From positions 1-64,000 of the forward strand of contig JAACJP010000043.1 in the NCBI GenBank assembly GCA_013368375.1: a DNA stretch of 64,000 bases, in the 5' to 3' direction. The number at the start of each line of letters is the position of its first letter. The stretch's first letter is position 1. A program made the position numbers and the translations under genes. Source of the DNA: Tricholomella constricta. Taxonomy: Eukaryota > Basidiomycota > Agaricomycetes > Agaricales > Lyophyllaceae. Below the pieces are notes generated by a model. The model was not told where the DNA came from, did not search any database, and saw nothing but the letters and a program-made list of their open reading frames with translations. This document shows positions 10,088 through 21,193 of the stretch, in pieces.

Positions 10088-13000
10088 ATGGCGGCTGTGG
10101 TGGCCGACGACTATTCTGACCCGCCGAGTCCTAGCCCACGGTTGAACGAAGAGGCCAGACTGTTGCCATCTTCCTCGATGCCCGGCTCAGCTCGACCCTC
10201 CCGTGCGGTGTCAACAGCGTCCTTCGTGTCGTCACCTTTGAACCCCAGCCCAGCGTCGCCGCCTCCCCACGTCACCAATCCCTTCTCCTCCAGCCGATCA
10301 CGCCCTGGTTCACGGACGTCTCATGTCGAGCTGGCCCATGCCCACCACCGCGACACAACCTACTCCACCCTCGGCCCACCCCCGTCCTCTTTTGGTCTCG
10401 GTTCCCACAGGGGTTCCATGCTCCTCTACCGCCTCGCCTCTGACGACGACAACATACCACCCACTTCCGCCTCTTCCCTCCGCGACTCCCAGCTCCTTCT
10501 CCCGCCCCCAAAGTTTCCCGGTGGCCAAAACCGCGACAGCACCATCTCCTCTTCGGGTTCTTCTTTCATCTCTCTTGACTCAAAATACCCCCTTTCCAAC
10601 CGCGACTCTGCTTTCCCCACCGCACCCCGCGGCCTCGTCCCGTACGAGTACGACCCCGCCCTCGATGAGCTCGAGCCTCCCGACGAGGAGGATCTCCTCC
10701 ACGACCCCGCCGCACGCGGCCACCGCAAGACCCGCTTTCCCTGGCGCGGCCTCCTCAACGTCGCCGTCCTCCTTCTCCTCGTCCTCGGCCTCCTTTGCCT
10801 CTTCGTCTTTTACCCCGTCCTCACCTTCTACCGCAACGAGGCCCGCAATGCCAAGATCGACGGCAACATCCGTATCAACGCTACCGGTGCGTTCCCTCCT
10901 TTTCCCTCCACCTGCCCCCTTTTGTCTCTGATTCTGACACCTCCTCCCACCTAGGTCAAGCACCCGTCCTCTTCCAGATGCCAGACCTCATTGACCTCGA
11001 CACGCCCGATTCCGCCAAGACCCGCACCGGCTACGACGGCTTCCAGTACGATCTCGTCTTCTCTGACGAGTTCAACGCCGAGGGCCGCACCTTTTACCCT
11101 GGCGACGACCCCTACTGGGAGGCCGTCGACCTCTGGTACGGCGCCACTGGCGATATCGAGTGGTACGATCCCAGCCAGGTCACCACGAGGAACGGGAGCT
11201 TGGTGATAACCATGGATTCGGTTGATACCCTAGTGGCCGGGCTGACGCCAGGTGAGTCTGCGCTCATTCCTTTATACCTCCCGTTCCTCCCTGCCTCGAC
11301 CGAGCTAACTGCCCTCCCTGCAGGCTCGACGGCACCCTTCACTGCGGCTGAAAATCATAATCTACAGTACCGCTCTGGCATGCTACAGTCCTGGAACAAG
11401 TTTTGCTTTACTAGCGGTTATATTGAGGTCGCTGTAGTTCTCCCCGGACCCAACGAGGATGCGAGAGGTTATGTGAGTCGTTGCTTCCTTCGTTCTGGTG
11501 TTGGGGCCTCCTATTGGCGAGAGTGTGCGGTTGGAAGGTTGGGCTGGGATGGGCTGAAGGAACAAGACGGGATCCGCTGCGTCTCCGTCGTCCTTTCTCC
11601 ATGTCTTTCGCTCCGTCCCCTCTCCGCCCTCTGCACATCTCGCTGACCGCTCCCTCCCTCCCTCCGTCCACGCAGTGGCCCGGCGCATGGACGATGGGCA
11701 ACCTCGCGCGCCCCGGATACCCCGCTACCACGGACGGAATGTGGCCCTATACGTGCGTCTTCTTCTCCCCCTGCACGCGCGAAACCCTCCGCCCCGTCCT
11801 GACACGTTCACTCGCAGCTACAACGAATGCGACGTCGGCACGTTCCCCAACCAAACGAACAAGGACAAGCTCGGGCCCCCTGCGGCGCTGCACTCGGACG
11901 AGTCAAGGTCACGGTATAATTATGAGCTGAGCTGGCTGAGCGGTCAACGCGCGTCGTGAGTGCCCCCCTCCTCCCTCCTCCCCCCTCCCCCTCCCTTGCA
12001 TGCTAACGTGCCGTGTCTCGCCCCCCCCCCTTTCCCCCCCTTCCCCAACGACCAGCGCCTGCTCCTGCCCAGGCTCGGACCACCCCGGGCCCACCGTCTC
12101 CCGAGGGCGCGGGGCGCCAGAGATCGATATCCTAGAAGCGGAGCGGGACAAGGACGAGCCGAACGGCCACGTGGTGTCGCAGAGCGCACAGTTCGCGCCG
12201 TTCACGCACGATTACCTATACGGGAACGAGTCGGCGGACCAGTGGGCGATCTTTTCGCCGAATGTTACGAGGGCGAACAAGTATCGGGGGAGTGCGGTGT
12301 GAGTTGTTTTTGTTTTTCGTTCCCCGTCTCGGTTTTTGGAGGAGTGGGGGACTGATGGGAGGCAATAAACATATAGGCAACAGGCGGTGTCGGGGATTGT
12401 GAAGCTTCCGTCGGATATGTTTCAGGGTACGGGGCAGCGTTTTGCCAAGCTTGGTGCGTCCGAACCCCTCCTTCCCCTTCTTTCTCCTCTGCTTACTCCC
12501 CCCGGTTCCCCCCCTTCCCCTTCTTTCTCCTCTGCTTACTCCCCCCCTCCCCCCCGCGCAGGCTTCGAATACTGGGCGAACCCGAAGAACGTGCAAGAGG
12601 GGTACATCACGTGGCAAGTGGACGGGGTACAGAGCCACCGGGTGGGCGCGGGGGCGGTGGGCCCGGACCAGGGGGTGGGAGGCAGCGGGGTTGGACAGCG
12701 CCTCATACCGGAGGAGCCGATGAGTGTTATTTTGAATCTGGGCATGTCGCGTGAGTTTTTTTGTATCTTCTTTTCTCTTTCTCTCTCTCTTTTGTCTTTA
12801 TATGTTGGGAAGGAGGCTGACGGTGTGGGCAGCGAACTGGCAGACGATCGACGTGTCGACGCTGATGTTCCCCGCGGAGTTTTTGGTCGATTATGTGAGG
12901 GTTTATCAGCGCAAGGGGGCGATGAATATTGGGTGCAGCCCGAAGGAGTACCCCACTGAGGAGTATATCAATAATCATGAGGATGCTTATCAAAGTACGT

Positions 13001-13211
13001 GCCGCCCGTCAAGTTTTTTGGAGATTGAATGAATGCTGATTGTTGGATGTTTTGGTGTTGGTGTTGTGGGATAGATGTTAACACGACGACGTGGAATTGG
13101 GAGAGGCCCAAGAATCGTCTTGTGCGTCATCCTCTTCCCCCCTCCCCCCCACCTTCATTTTGGACTGAGGGCTGACGGCGGTGTGTGTTCTTGTAGTACG
13201 ACGGCTGTTGA
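10088..13211 (+). CDS. Beta-glucan synthesis-associated protein of the KRE6/SKN1 family (GH16-like), 11 exons
   Basis: Type II membrane glycoprotein of the secretory pathway needed for beta-1,6-glucan in the fungal wall. Exons read 10088-10886, 10955-11251, 11324-11472, 11676-11752, 11818-11955, 12056-12298, 12377-12453, 12562-12750, 12833-12994, 13075-13121 and 13197-13211. All phases fit and give 730 residues. A Ser/Pro-rich cytosolic part of about 215 residues precedes one membrane segment near residues 220-243 ([20 protein letters not shown]). The lumenal GH16-like domain follows, with [20 protein letters not shown], the active-site region [12 protein letters not shown] holding the ExDxxE acidic residues, LNLGMSPNWQ, and VDYVRVYQR. 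The protein ends RLYDGC. Cysteines CSCPG and IGCSP sit where this family has them. KRE6 and SKN1 cannot be told apart here. The gene looks complete and functional, and a stray piece of exon 2 lies at about 5.2 kb. Confidence 0.92.
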
Positions 13212-13326
13212 ACGACTGCGTTCACCAGCTCGTTTTTCGTTACGTTGCCCCCCCCCCCCCCCCCCCGTTCTGCTCTGCATATCCAACGCATCCAATCCAT
13301 CCATCATTCAACCCATCCAACCTTAC

Positions 13327-13361
<35 letters not shown>

Positions 13362-14630
13362 CCGATACCGCCGCACGCCATACTCTGCACGCTGCACGCC
13401 GCTCGCCGCTCGCTGCATGGAGCCCACTCTCCCCTCGCCCCGCCTCCAATCGAACTCGCTTGCTCCCGCCCGCTCGTTCTTCGTCCTTCGCTGCTCGCTC
13501 GCTCGCTCGCTTGTCGTCGTTCTTTCGAGTATCAATACAAGTACAAGTATTCACCGTACATCTCATCTGGGACTTCCACTCTCTTCTCGTTCTCCCTCCC
13601 TTCCCTCCCTCGCCGCTCTCTCCTCCCTCGCCGCTCTCTCCTCCCTCCCTCCCTCCCTCCCTCCCTCCCTCCCTCCCTCCCTCCCTCCCTCCCTCCCTCC
13701 CTCACCCGCTCTCTCCTCCCTCCCTCCCTCCCTCCCTCACCCGCTCTCTCCCTCGCCCGCCCACTCGCCCGCCCACTCGCTCATTCGCTCACTTGCTCGC
13801 TCTCCAGAACCGAACTTTCCAGAACCGAACCCGAACTCTTTTCTCTTTCCCGTTTCTCTTTTTTTTATTACATTACATTACATTACACCTTACATCTTAC
13901 ATCCACCTCACCCATTCCTCACACCTCACACCTCACACCTCACACCTCACTCCCCACACCTCACACCTCACTCCCCACACCTCACACCTCACATCCGACC
14001 TTTCTCCGCCCTGGATCTGGATATGGATGCGTGGTCGGTGCTCGGTGCTCGGTGCTCGGTGTTTGGTTGGTGTTATGGTGTTCCGTGCCTGCTCCATATA
14101 CTTATACGCACCACGCCTCACGCCCCACGCACTCTACGTACGCCCCCGCGTGTGTTTTTGTTTTTTTTCGCTGTTTAGTATATGTTTTATTTGGGTGGGT
14201 GTTATTAGTGGATGGTGCAATGCGAGTGAAGTGGTGAAGCGGCGAAGTAAGGAGCAAAGTAGTGGAGGAGTGGAGTGGAGTACGTGCGCTGCTTGATCTT
14301 AGTCTGTGATTTGTCTGTCACAGCCATCGCGAGTTGGACCAGCTTTCTCTTTTCTTTTCCCTCTCTCTCTTTTTTTTTTTTTTTTGGGTCGCACGATTGA
14401 GATCGAGTTCCTTTTTCAATAGCTGGTTCTCCTATGTGTCAACGAGACGCAGACGCGGTCAAACCCTTGCGTTTGCGCTCTTGCGTGAGGTATGTCTTCG
14501 TTTTCTCGGGGTCGAGCGACCTGAGGTAGTACGAGATAAGACGACTTTTTCGCGCATGGTGTCTGTCAATGCTGTGCTGGTGAGTGTCACTGTCCCAGCA
14601 AGATAAGTATGGCTCAGGCTAGCATGTCAT
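13212..14630. repeat. Low-complexity and microsatellite block
   Basis: Downstream of the glucan synthesis gene. It holds a run of 19 C at 13,248-13,266, CATA/TA repeats at about 13,326-13,361, a CTCC/TCCC tract at about 13,603-13,745, CATTA repeats near 13,870 and CACACCTCA repeats at 13,920-13,990. There is a T run of about 18 near 14,370. Long open frames on the plus strand only translate these repeats. No gene is supported. Confidence 0.8.
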
Positions 14631-14634
14631 AATA

Positions 14635-15300
14635 CGCGTACCACGCGGTGAGCACTTGCTGATCACTTTTTGCGTCTCCCAACAGCGGCTTAATACTCGT
14701 GTATAGCTCCCGGAGCTTGTTGTGAGGTGAACGCATGTCCCAAATGTACGGATCCAGAAACTACAAGAATTTATATATTTGGTCCTCTTTTACCAACACT
14801 TTTATTCCCCTCCCCACAGACACACGCACTCGCATAGCCCCTTGAATAGACCCAATTGACGGAGACTTCCTGTTCAAAGTTCTGACGACCATTCTGATTT
14901 TATCAGAGAGAGATACCACAGCGGTTCGCCCAATAGAGCTATCAGACGAGAAAGTAGGCAAGCGTAAAGCTTCAAGAGCAAAGGGTACGCACCCTTTAAC
15001 GCCTTTTTTTGCGTTTGCGCTTCCGTGACGCCGTAAGATCTTTTATAGTTGTCACCGATACAGAGGACGGCTTCCGTGATCTCACATCCATACACGTCAT
15101 TGACCACAGACGTTGTTGTAATGTCGCGTATATCGTCCCAGACTGGTTCATTCTCGTCCAAGGGTACGGCGTGCCCAAGGAAGACAATTGGGGCACCCCA
15201 TTGCTTTTCGGGGATGGACGCTCTGGGCTCGAAAGCTTCACAATCTCTGGATGTGATCTAACGTTGTGGTTGTAGTGAGAGAGATGAACCACGCACGTTA
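14635..15300 (-). pseudogene. Unidentified gene fragment with apparent splicing
   Basis: The minus strand reads like protein in blocks: GAPIVFLGHAVPLDENEP then VWDDIRDITTTSVVNDVYG, later SSIGRTAVVSLSDKIRMVV, then RFLDPYIWDMRSPHNKLREL ending YAYYDMLA and a stop at about 14,635. The last two blocks join cleanly over an intron from about 14,842 to 14,762. The first and second do not join in frame with the nearest GT-AG sites, so either an intron is misjudged or the gene is broken. I do not recognise the family. It abuts the histidine-kinase fragment without a spacer, which suggests a rearrangement. Confidence 0.4.
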
Positions 15301-15399
15301 GGTGTACAAAAAATTCCCGATAAGTGCAAAAACTCACTCGACAGGACCGTGCCAAAAAGTATCGGGGGGCTGGTGTGCGGGCACTGGGTGGAGTTGTTT

Positions 15400-16398
15400 G
15401 GACTGCTGATTCCGTTTACTGCCTGCTTGAGCTCGAGAATCTCCCCGCGCACGTCCAAATCGATCTTCTTGGTGAGGTCCCCGCCGGCCACGGCTTTGGT
15501 CACATCTGCGATGGAGCGCACCTAGTTAGTCAGGTTACGGCCATGAGGTTCACGCTGTTGGTCAACACCTGTGTGTGAGTGTGTGCGAGGGGCGGAGTCA
15601 GCGTCTGTCATGGTCATGGCAGGAAAAGGAAAAGGAAATGGAGAAGGGAAGGGATGTGGCACATTAAAGAGAGGAGGAGAATAGTAGAAAACCCTACCTT
15701 CCACATGCCCTGCACCTCGGGCACGAACACCTGCCCGCCCAACATCCCCTCTGCCCCCACCTCCGAGCTCACCCTCGTCACTTCGTTAGCGAGCGTGCTC
15801 AACTGCACCACCATCGAGTTAATCGTCATCTTGAGATCCAGCATCTCCCCCTGCACGTCGACGCTCTGGACAGGGACAGTAATCTTCTGGCTGAGGTCGC
15901 CACGGGCGACGGCATTGCAGACACGGGCGACGTCCTGTAGCAGACCTTTGAGTGACTGGAGCTCTTGGACCTGCTCCCGGAGGAGCGTGAGCTCCTGACC
16001 TCTGGAGCGCAGGAATATGACCTCGTCGTGCTCAGAATCGAAGGTGGGGAAAGGCGAAGGCGAGGAGGGAGGGACGGCGGTGCTGGAATGGCCGCAGGTG
16101 GGGCAATGGATGGCAGTCGGATCGAGTATCTGGGGTGCGATGATCTAAAATGAAGGTAGGTGGAAGAAGAAGGACCGATTTGTGTACTTACGCGGAGAGC
16201 CGAGAATGCATTCGCGCTATCTACGTTACAGACCCTTGCGATGAGCGCATCGAGGCTCTTGAGGATTGCCTGTGCCGTCAAATCGTTCCCAGTATCGAAC
16301 TCGTAATCAAGCGCTCGTGCGTCATTGTTGGCTGCGGCGGTGAGAAGACGCAGTAGGTGGACACGAAACAGATCGCGAGTGGCATCGGTTGTACTCAT
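15400..16398 (-). pseudogene. Truncated group III (Nik1/Os-1-like) histidine kinase, HAMP part only
   Basis: Group III hybrid histidine kinases sense osmotic stress and carry several HAMP repeats before the kinase core. Here the minus strand starts at an ATG at 16,398 and reads an N-terminal helical part, then HAMP sequence with NAVARGDLSQKITVPVQS, TLANEVTRVSSEVGAEG and LGGQVFVPEVQGMWK, and after an intron VLTNSVNLMAV and [19 protein letters not shown]. Between the last two blocks one base is missing relative to the expected frame, and an expected CAG (Gln) is TAG at about 15,522-15,524. Homology ends after [10 protein letters not shown]. The HisKA, ATPase and receiver domains are absent, and an unrelated fragment follows. 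It is therefore a dead, truncated copy. Confidence 0.75.
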
Positions 16399-16724
16399 CC
16401 TGGCCGACGTCGAGTAGAGGCACCTTGTCGTCATTGTCCAACAAGTCTGGGGCTGATCCAAATCTGGATCGGATCTCAATTCGGAGAGAAACGATTCCGT
16501 TACTCGCGCCACCTACGGAGGTTTCTCGTCAATTTATGTCCTCGTCATCTCAGTAAGCGGCGGAGTACAGGCTATTCGCTACTCGTTCTGGGAAAGACAG
16601 TAAAGTCAGCAGAATATATTTCTCTAGAAATCTGGAAGCCATGAAGCGATTGAAGTATCATTAGGCAACTTGGGAGATGAAAGTCACGAGGGTAAGGGAC
16701 GTGTATCCGCACCCCGCTGCACTA

Positions 16725-16925
16725 AGCGAATACTTCACCCTGGGTCCTCGCTCGTACATGGGCGAAGTGGTCTTTGAGTAACTGGAGCTCCTGGACCTTG
16801 TAGCGCAGGATAAGTATCTCGTCGTGCATGGAGTAAGGAGCGGCGGGGACGGGGAAAGGGAACCGGTAGGGCTGGAGCGGCCGCAGCTGAGTGGTTTGTG
16901 GTAGCGTTGAGGATGAAGGATGTGA
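16725..16925 (-). pseudogene. Second fragment of the same histidine kinase
   Basis: The minus strand reads HDEILILRYKVQELQLLKDH, which aligns with HDEVIFLRSRGQELTLLREQ and VQELQSLKG of the larger fragment at about 15,930-16,050, preceded by a similar Pro-rich stretch. It lacks HAMP sequence. It lies on the same strand about 0.8 kb away, so it is probably a tandem partial duplicate. Confidence 0.6.
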
Positions 16926-17217
16926 TGAGTCCAACGATGGACGATGGCTGCCTGTTAGAGGGAAGCCACGTCAAAATATTTAACTGTGAGAAGAAGACGC
17001 AAGCAAGAGCGCGGTTGCGGCGGAAACAAGAGGTAGCTTCGTGCCCTAACATCGGAAGATGTCAGAAACCCTTAATTTTGCCAACGGATATGAGAATGGC
17101 ATGGGCCACCAGAGGTAAGCGCCTTAGACGGGTGTAAGATTTTTGGGATAGTTTACCATGATGGATCGAGGCAGGGCCAAACTGACGAGAGTGGAGTACA
17201 GATGAGTCTCGTTGATT

Positions 17218-17437
17218 TCAGTGTGGTCGCCAAGATGAAAATCCATTCACGCCCCAGAGAGAAAACTTTGTGTTGTGATGAGAGTACCTGTGATCGGTGA
17301 GTTGTACGCTGCTGGATCCAAGCTCAAGGTAAGGCTCCACCAGCTTTTTGAACTCGTTTTGGGTCGTGCTAATGTATGTATGGCCACGCATATAATGGGC
17401 AAACGTCTCCGTAGGGAAAGATAAGATGCACCCACTA
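17218..17437 (-). other. Possible protein-coding remnant
   Basis: Just downstream of the F-box gene the minus strand reads FPTETFAHYMRGHTYISTTQ then NEFKKLVEPYLELGSSSVQL, which looks like real protein sequence. There is no start codon of its own and I cannot extend it in either direction. It may be an exon of an unrecognised gene or a relic. Confidence 0.3.
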
Positions 17438-19372
17438 TTAGTAAAGTTCCTCGTCGGAAAACCCGAACATAGTCGTGACATCGTCAAAGTAGTGCTTCAT
17501 CTCCACCTCCAAATCAAGCCTTGGTTCCCGGACTGCGTGTGCTCTCACTCTGTCATCGCCGAGCACACTCGTGCCGTATTCCGCGTCACCAAACAAAGCA
17601 GCAGCCCTTACATCTTCAGCCATGGCCCTCACAACCTCCTGGCCCAGATCGCCAAACGCATACAGCCCCGCCTTCTGCAGTCTCCGGCCCCCGCCACACT
17701 TCGTCCACTCCGCAACAAGCGCCCCAAAATCTTTCCCCACCCCTCGCATATCCTTCCCCTCCGCGTCTTCTGGCAAGAACACAAAGCTAAACTCCCTCAA
17801 GTGTAAAAGCCACCCCATCTCCTTCATCCGCCTCAAAATCACATTCGGCGACGCGCTCCGCACGAACAAGCCGAGTTTCTCCACCCCCGTAAACCGTCCC
17901 AAGATCTCAACGAGCTCTGCCGCCTCCATCTTGACATGACACAGTACGATCTCTTTCAGGCTAAACGCCCTCCCATACGCGGTGCTGCCTGGTTCTGCGA
18001 GGTGGTGCAGCAGCGCATACGCCGGGAACGTGTCATATTCGGAGCTGACCTTGATCGTCTGCAAGTTTGGGAGCCGCAGCAGCTGTAAGACGTTCAAGAT
18101 GCTGGGCGTACCTGGGCGCGTGGCACAGAACAATACTGAAAGGCTCAGGTGCTCGAGGCATGGGAAGGTTTGCGGGACGGAGGGGAGCCTTGGCGGTCGG
18201 GGGGCCGGGTCAGAATGGTCAGCCGCTATGCTGATGCATGCGAAGCGTGCGGAGCGGAGGCGGGGTGCGCATTGAAAGAGGACGTGAGTGAATGCGCTGA
18301 GGGTGATCGCGTTGGCGATTATGAGGTGGGTGAGCTGTGTCCAGGGGAGGCAGAGGCGTGTGAGGTCGGTGAGGAGGCGGGAGGGGACGGAGAGGTAGAG
18401 AGTGTGGAGACGTGGGGCGGCAGCAAAGACCGCTGTAGGGGGAAGCAGGGGGGGAGTGTCACCTGGTTCAACTGCCTCTTCGTTAGTGCCTGCAAGGAGG
18501 CAGAGGGACTCGAGTGCGGGAAGACTGTCGGATGGGAGGCAGAGGAAAGGAGCAAGGGCGTCATAATTCCCGAACTCGAAATTGAGGGAGAGCTTGACGA
18601 AGCGGGGTGAAAAGGCAGCGATGCTTTGCGAGAGGTCAGCCTGGACATCAAAATCCTTGGGTGTGCCTCCGATCCATACGGAGAGCCGTAATGGATGGGA
18701 GCTGCTGGAGTGGCCATACCATGATGCTACACGTTCACTGAAGACACCCGGTGACGCTTTAGTGCTAGGCATAACAAACAACTCCAGTTCATTCCAGAAA
18801 TCAGAGCCAGAAAGCACATTTCGCCAAGTCGAGCAGACGTGCGTCAGGGCGAGAGGTGATTTCGAGCTACGAGACGGGTGGCACACGGTCACTGTGTACT
18901 TGAAAATTTTCATCAGGAGTTCGTGGGGAAGGAGGCGTATAGGAGACAGGATGTATTCGCAACAGCTTATCTCCTTCTTTTCCTGTAACCGTGCTTCTTT
19001 GAGGGCTTTTATGGAGTTCATCAACTCGTTGATCTTTAACTGGATGCTCCAGACGTTGTGGTCGATGGCTTTAATGTTGTCCGACCTCTGCACGATCATC
19101 GCGTTCACGGAGCGGACTTGCGCGCTGTCGCACCTGTGGTTGGTGTGCAGGAGTGTATTCGATATGTTATTGAGTCCATCGTCATCGCCCTGCAGCGGCA
19201 TGACTGCCCGTGTCACAAAAGAAAAGGGCCCACGCACTGTAGACCTGGTCTGTATCGCTACACTTTCCAACTTTTCTTTCAAAGCTTCGGCGACTTCCTC
19301 GGAGAGGGTCGGTACTGAAAATGCCGCGGACTGTAGTAAGACTCCCACAGCCTTGTTAATATGAGAGTGCAT
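17438..19372 (-). CDS. F-box-like protein with leucine-rich C-terminal part, single exon
   Basis: F-box proteins recruit substrates to SCF ubiquitin ligases. One uninterrupted frame of 644 codons runs from the ATG at 19,372 to a stop at 17,438. A helical N-terminal part of about 140 residues ends in a charged coiled-coil-like stretch (LKINELMNSIKALKEARLQE). It is followed by an F-box core ILSPIRLLPHELLMKIFKYT and HVCSTWRNVLSGSDFWNELE, the layout typical of the large Agaricomycete F-box families. The rest has spaced Leu-rich segments such as PRLHTLYLSVPSRLLTDLTR. It is unrelated to the shorter F-box paralogues at 24.9, 32.8 and 48.4 kb. Substrate unknown; intact as read. Confidence 0.8.
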   Translation of the reverse strand: MHSHINKAVGVLLQSAAFSVPTLSEEVAEALKEKLESVAIQTRSTVRGPFSFVTRAVMPLQGDDDGLNNISNTLLHTNHRCDSAQVRSVNAMIVQRSDNIKAIDHNVWSIQLKINELMNSIKALKEARLQEKKEISCCEYILSPIRLLPHELLMKIFKYTVTVCHPSRSSKSPLALTHVCSTWRNVLSGSDFWNELELFVMPSTKASPGVFSERVASWYGHSSSSHPLRLSVWIGGTPKDFDVQADLSQSIAAFSPRFVKLSLNFEFGNYDALAPFLCLPSDSLPALESLCLLAGTNEEAVEPGDTPPLLPPTAVFAAAPRLHTLYLSVPSRLLTDLTRLCLPWTQLTHLIIANAITLSAFTHVLFQCAPRLRSARFACISIAADHSDPAPRPPRLPSVPQTFPCLEHLSLSVLFCATRPGTPSILNVLQLLRLPNLQTIKVSSEYDTFPAYALLHHLAEPGSTAYGRAFSLKEIVLCHVKMEAAELVEILGRFTGVEKLGLFVRSASPNVILRRMKEMGWLLHLREFSFVFLPEDAEGKDMRGVGKDFGALVAEWTKCGGGRRLQKAGLYAFGDLGQEVVRAMAEDVRAAALFGDAEYGTSVLGDDRVRAHAVREPRLDLEVEMKHYFDDVTTMFGFSDEELY

Positions 19373-21193
19373 ATGATGCACACACCGCGACCTTGCAATG
19401 ATACGTCAACACTGCTAACCTCCCTTCTGCAAGTGGATACATACTAATGCATTCATGCTGACTATGGACTTCCCTCCACGCAATTTCGCTCCATGTCTCA
19501 GCTTTTGGCGTTGGACCCTCAACTGAACCCCGAAGCGCACATTTACCGTAAAAAATGATTAAATGGGTCCATTGGCAAGCGTTGAGTCTGACATGTCACT
19601 CTTACCAGTTGGCTCTGATCCTGAGCTATTTGCCATAGGAGCAGTCAACAGTTATTTGACGTGAAGCTCGTCGCAGGAAAAGAGGTTTGGCATGAACGTG
19701 CCAACCACGCAATTCTTTGACACCTGATCCGGTTCGGGATATTCCGCAAAAAATCCTGTTGCACGAGAAGGCCAACTTCGAGTCATTTGCTTGCGCTGCC
19801 ATGGTCGCTCCTACTGGTAGAATGCTTCTCAAAGACTGCTTTCAACTGACGGCTTGATTTGTGTCTAAAATTCTTGTCACTCTCAGGGTCGCAAGGACTT
19901 TGATCGATCCTTCAAAGTCGGATGTGTTGGTCCAAAATTCGAGGCTACTTTCTACCACTGGACAAGGGTACCTCGTTAATCATCTCTACCATCTCCATCA
20001 TTATCATAGATCCTTGGGCCCTTATACCTTTCCTGAGCTTATAGATCTAAAAAATCGAGGAGGCGAACGTCGGATGTTCAGCTAAGTGGGATGCTCGCTA
20101 TTACGATAGCCTATCTATCGCTCAGCCTGTGGATGGGTTCAAGTCAAATGTATGCCCAAGATGCTCAGCGGGCCAAGGCGATACAATAACTAGCATTTCC
20201 ATGTAGAATAAAACCCTGATGGGCTATACGTTTAATTTGCCTCCTTCCTGTCCATCGTTCATCGCCTTCCTTTGCGTCTAGTCCTCATGTCGGTTGCGTG
20301 CATCGGAGCCCGCTCATCTCATACCTCTCCCCTCATCATCGCCATGATCCTATTCTGAAACACAGCTCGTCTTGTTGCATAGAGTCAAACACGTCTTCAA
20401 GGAATCGGAGTTCCTTTCCATACTTTGGCATGAACGTAGCGTTGCCTTCACACCGTCTACCAACAACCGTGTTCCGAATTCCGCCTCTTGGTATTTCTGC
20501 TTGGTTCGTTGGACACTCCTCGCTTTGGTAGACGGGTCTCCAAACATCGGGAGCCCTCATAGTTGCCATTCCTATTCGGACATGCAATGCGCTCCTTTCT
20601 TGCTGCGATGTGCTGACGGTTTGACATCTCCGCGACATGGAATCCACCAACACCATATCTGCCCCTCGCCCTAGCCGTCCCAAATCAACTACAACTTAGC
20701 ACTACCACACGATGCTAGGAACTGTCCACTGAACACTATCTTCAAGCCACAGCAATCAATGTTGCTCGACACTCAGCTTGACTAGTACGGGCAGGCGCTC
20801 TGGTCGACTGCGGGCCTAGACGCATTTCCCTCAAAGTATATTATCTTTCGACGCATTCTCACAATGCTGGTATTCAGTCCTCGTCCTCCGTGACATTTTG
20901 CGAAGGGCATTGCATTCTTCTGAATTGTCATCGGCATTAGACTGCCCGACTGGAAAAGGGCCAGTGCTCTGGCAAGTGGCCATGAACGCAAAGAAGTACA
21001 AAAGGCTCACTCATTGATTTCCTGTTGTTGTATCGCATGAAAATCACATGATGAGACGCCCATTGCGCACGGGCCACATTCTGCGGCGTGCGCAGCTCGC
21101 AGCCTAAGCTCCCCTCATGTGTACAGCGTGTTTTTCGCCTTCCTTCCCTGCTTTTCCTCTTATCAGTTGACGTACAATCGATACCCCAGGACA
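19373..21193. other. Stretch without a confident gene
   Basis: The longest candidate is a minus-strand frame at 20,336-20,656 of about 106 codons from its first true ATG (MVLVDSMSRRCQTVSTSQQE), with no motif, no splice context and no homologue that I recognise. Other frames are shorter. I see no repeats or promoter that can be named. Confidence 0.35.

Noticed and set aside
13075..14296. Three overlapping plus-strand frames of 330-371 codons
   Set aside because: They read through the TCCC, CATA and CACACCTCA repeats after the end of the KRE6/SKN1 gene.
17521..18610. Plus-strand frames within the 644-codon F-box gene
   Set aside because: Shadows of a long, motif-bearing minus-strand gene.
20120..20180. 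GGGTTCAAGTC string as a tRNA T-arm
   Set aside because: No matching acceptor stem, D-arm or anticodon arm at the right distance.
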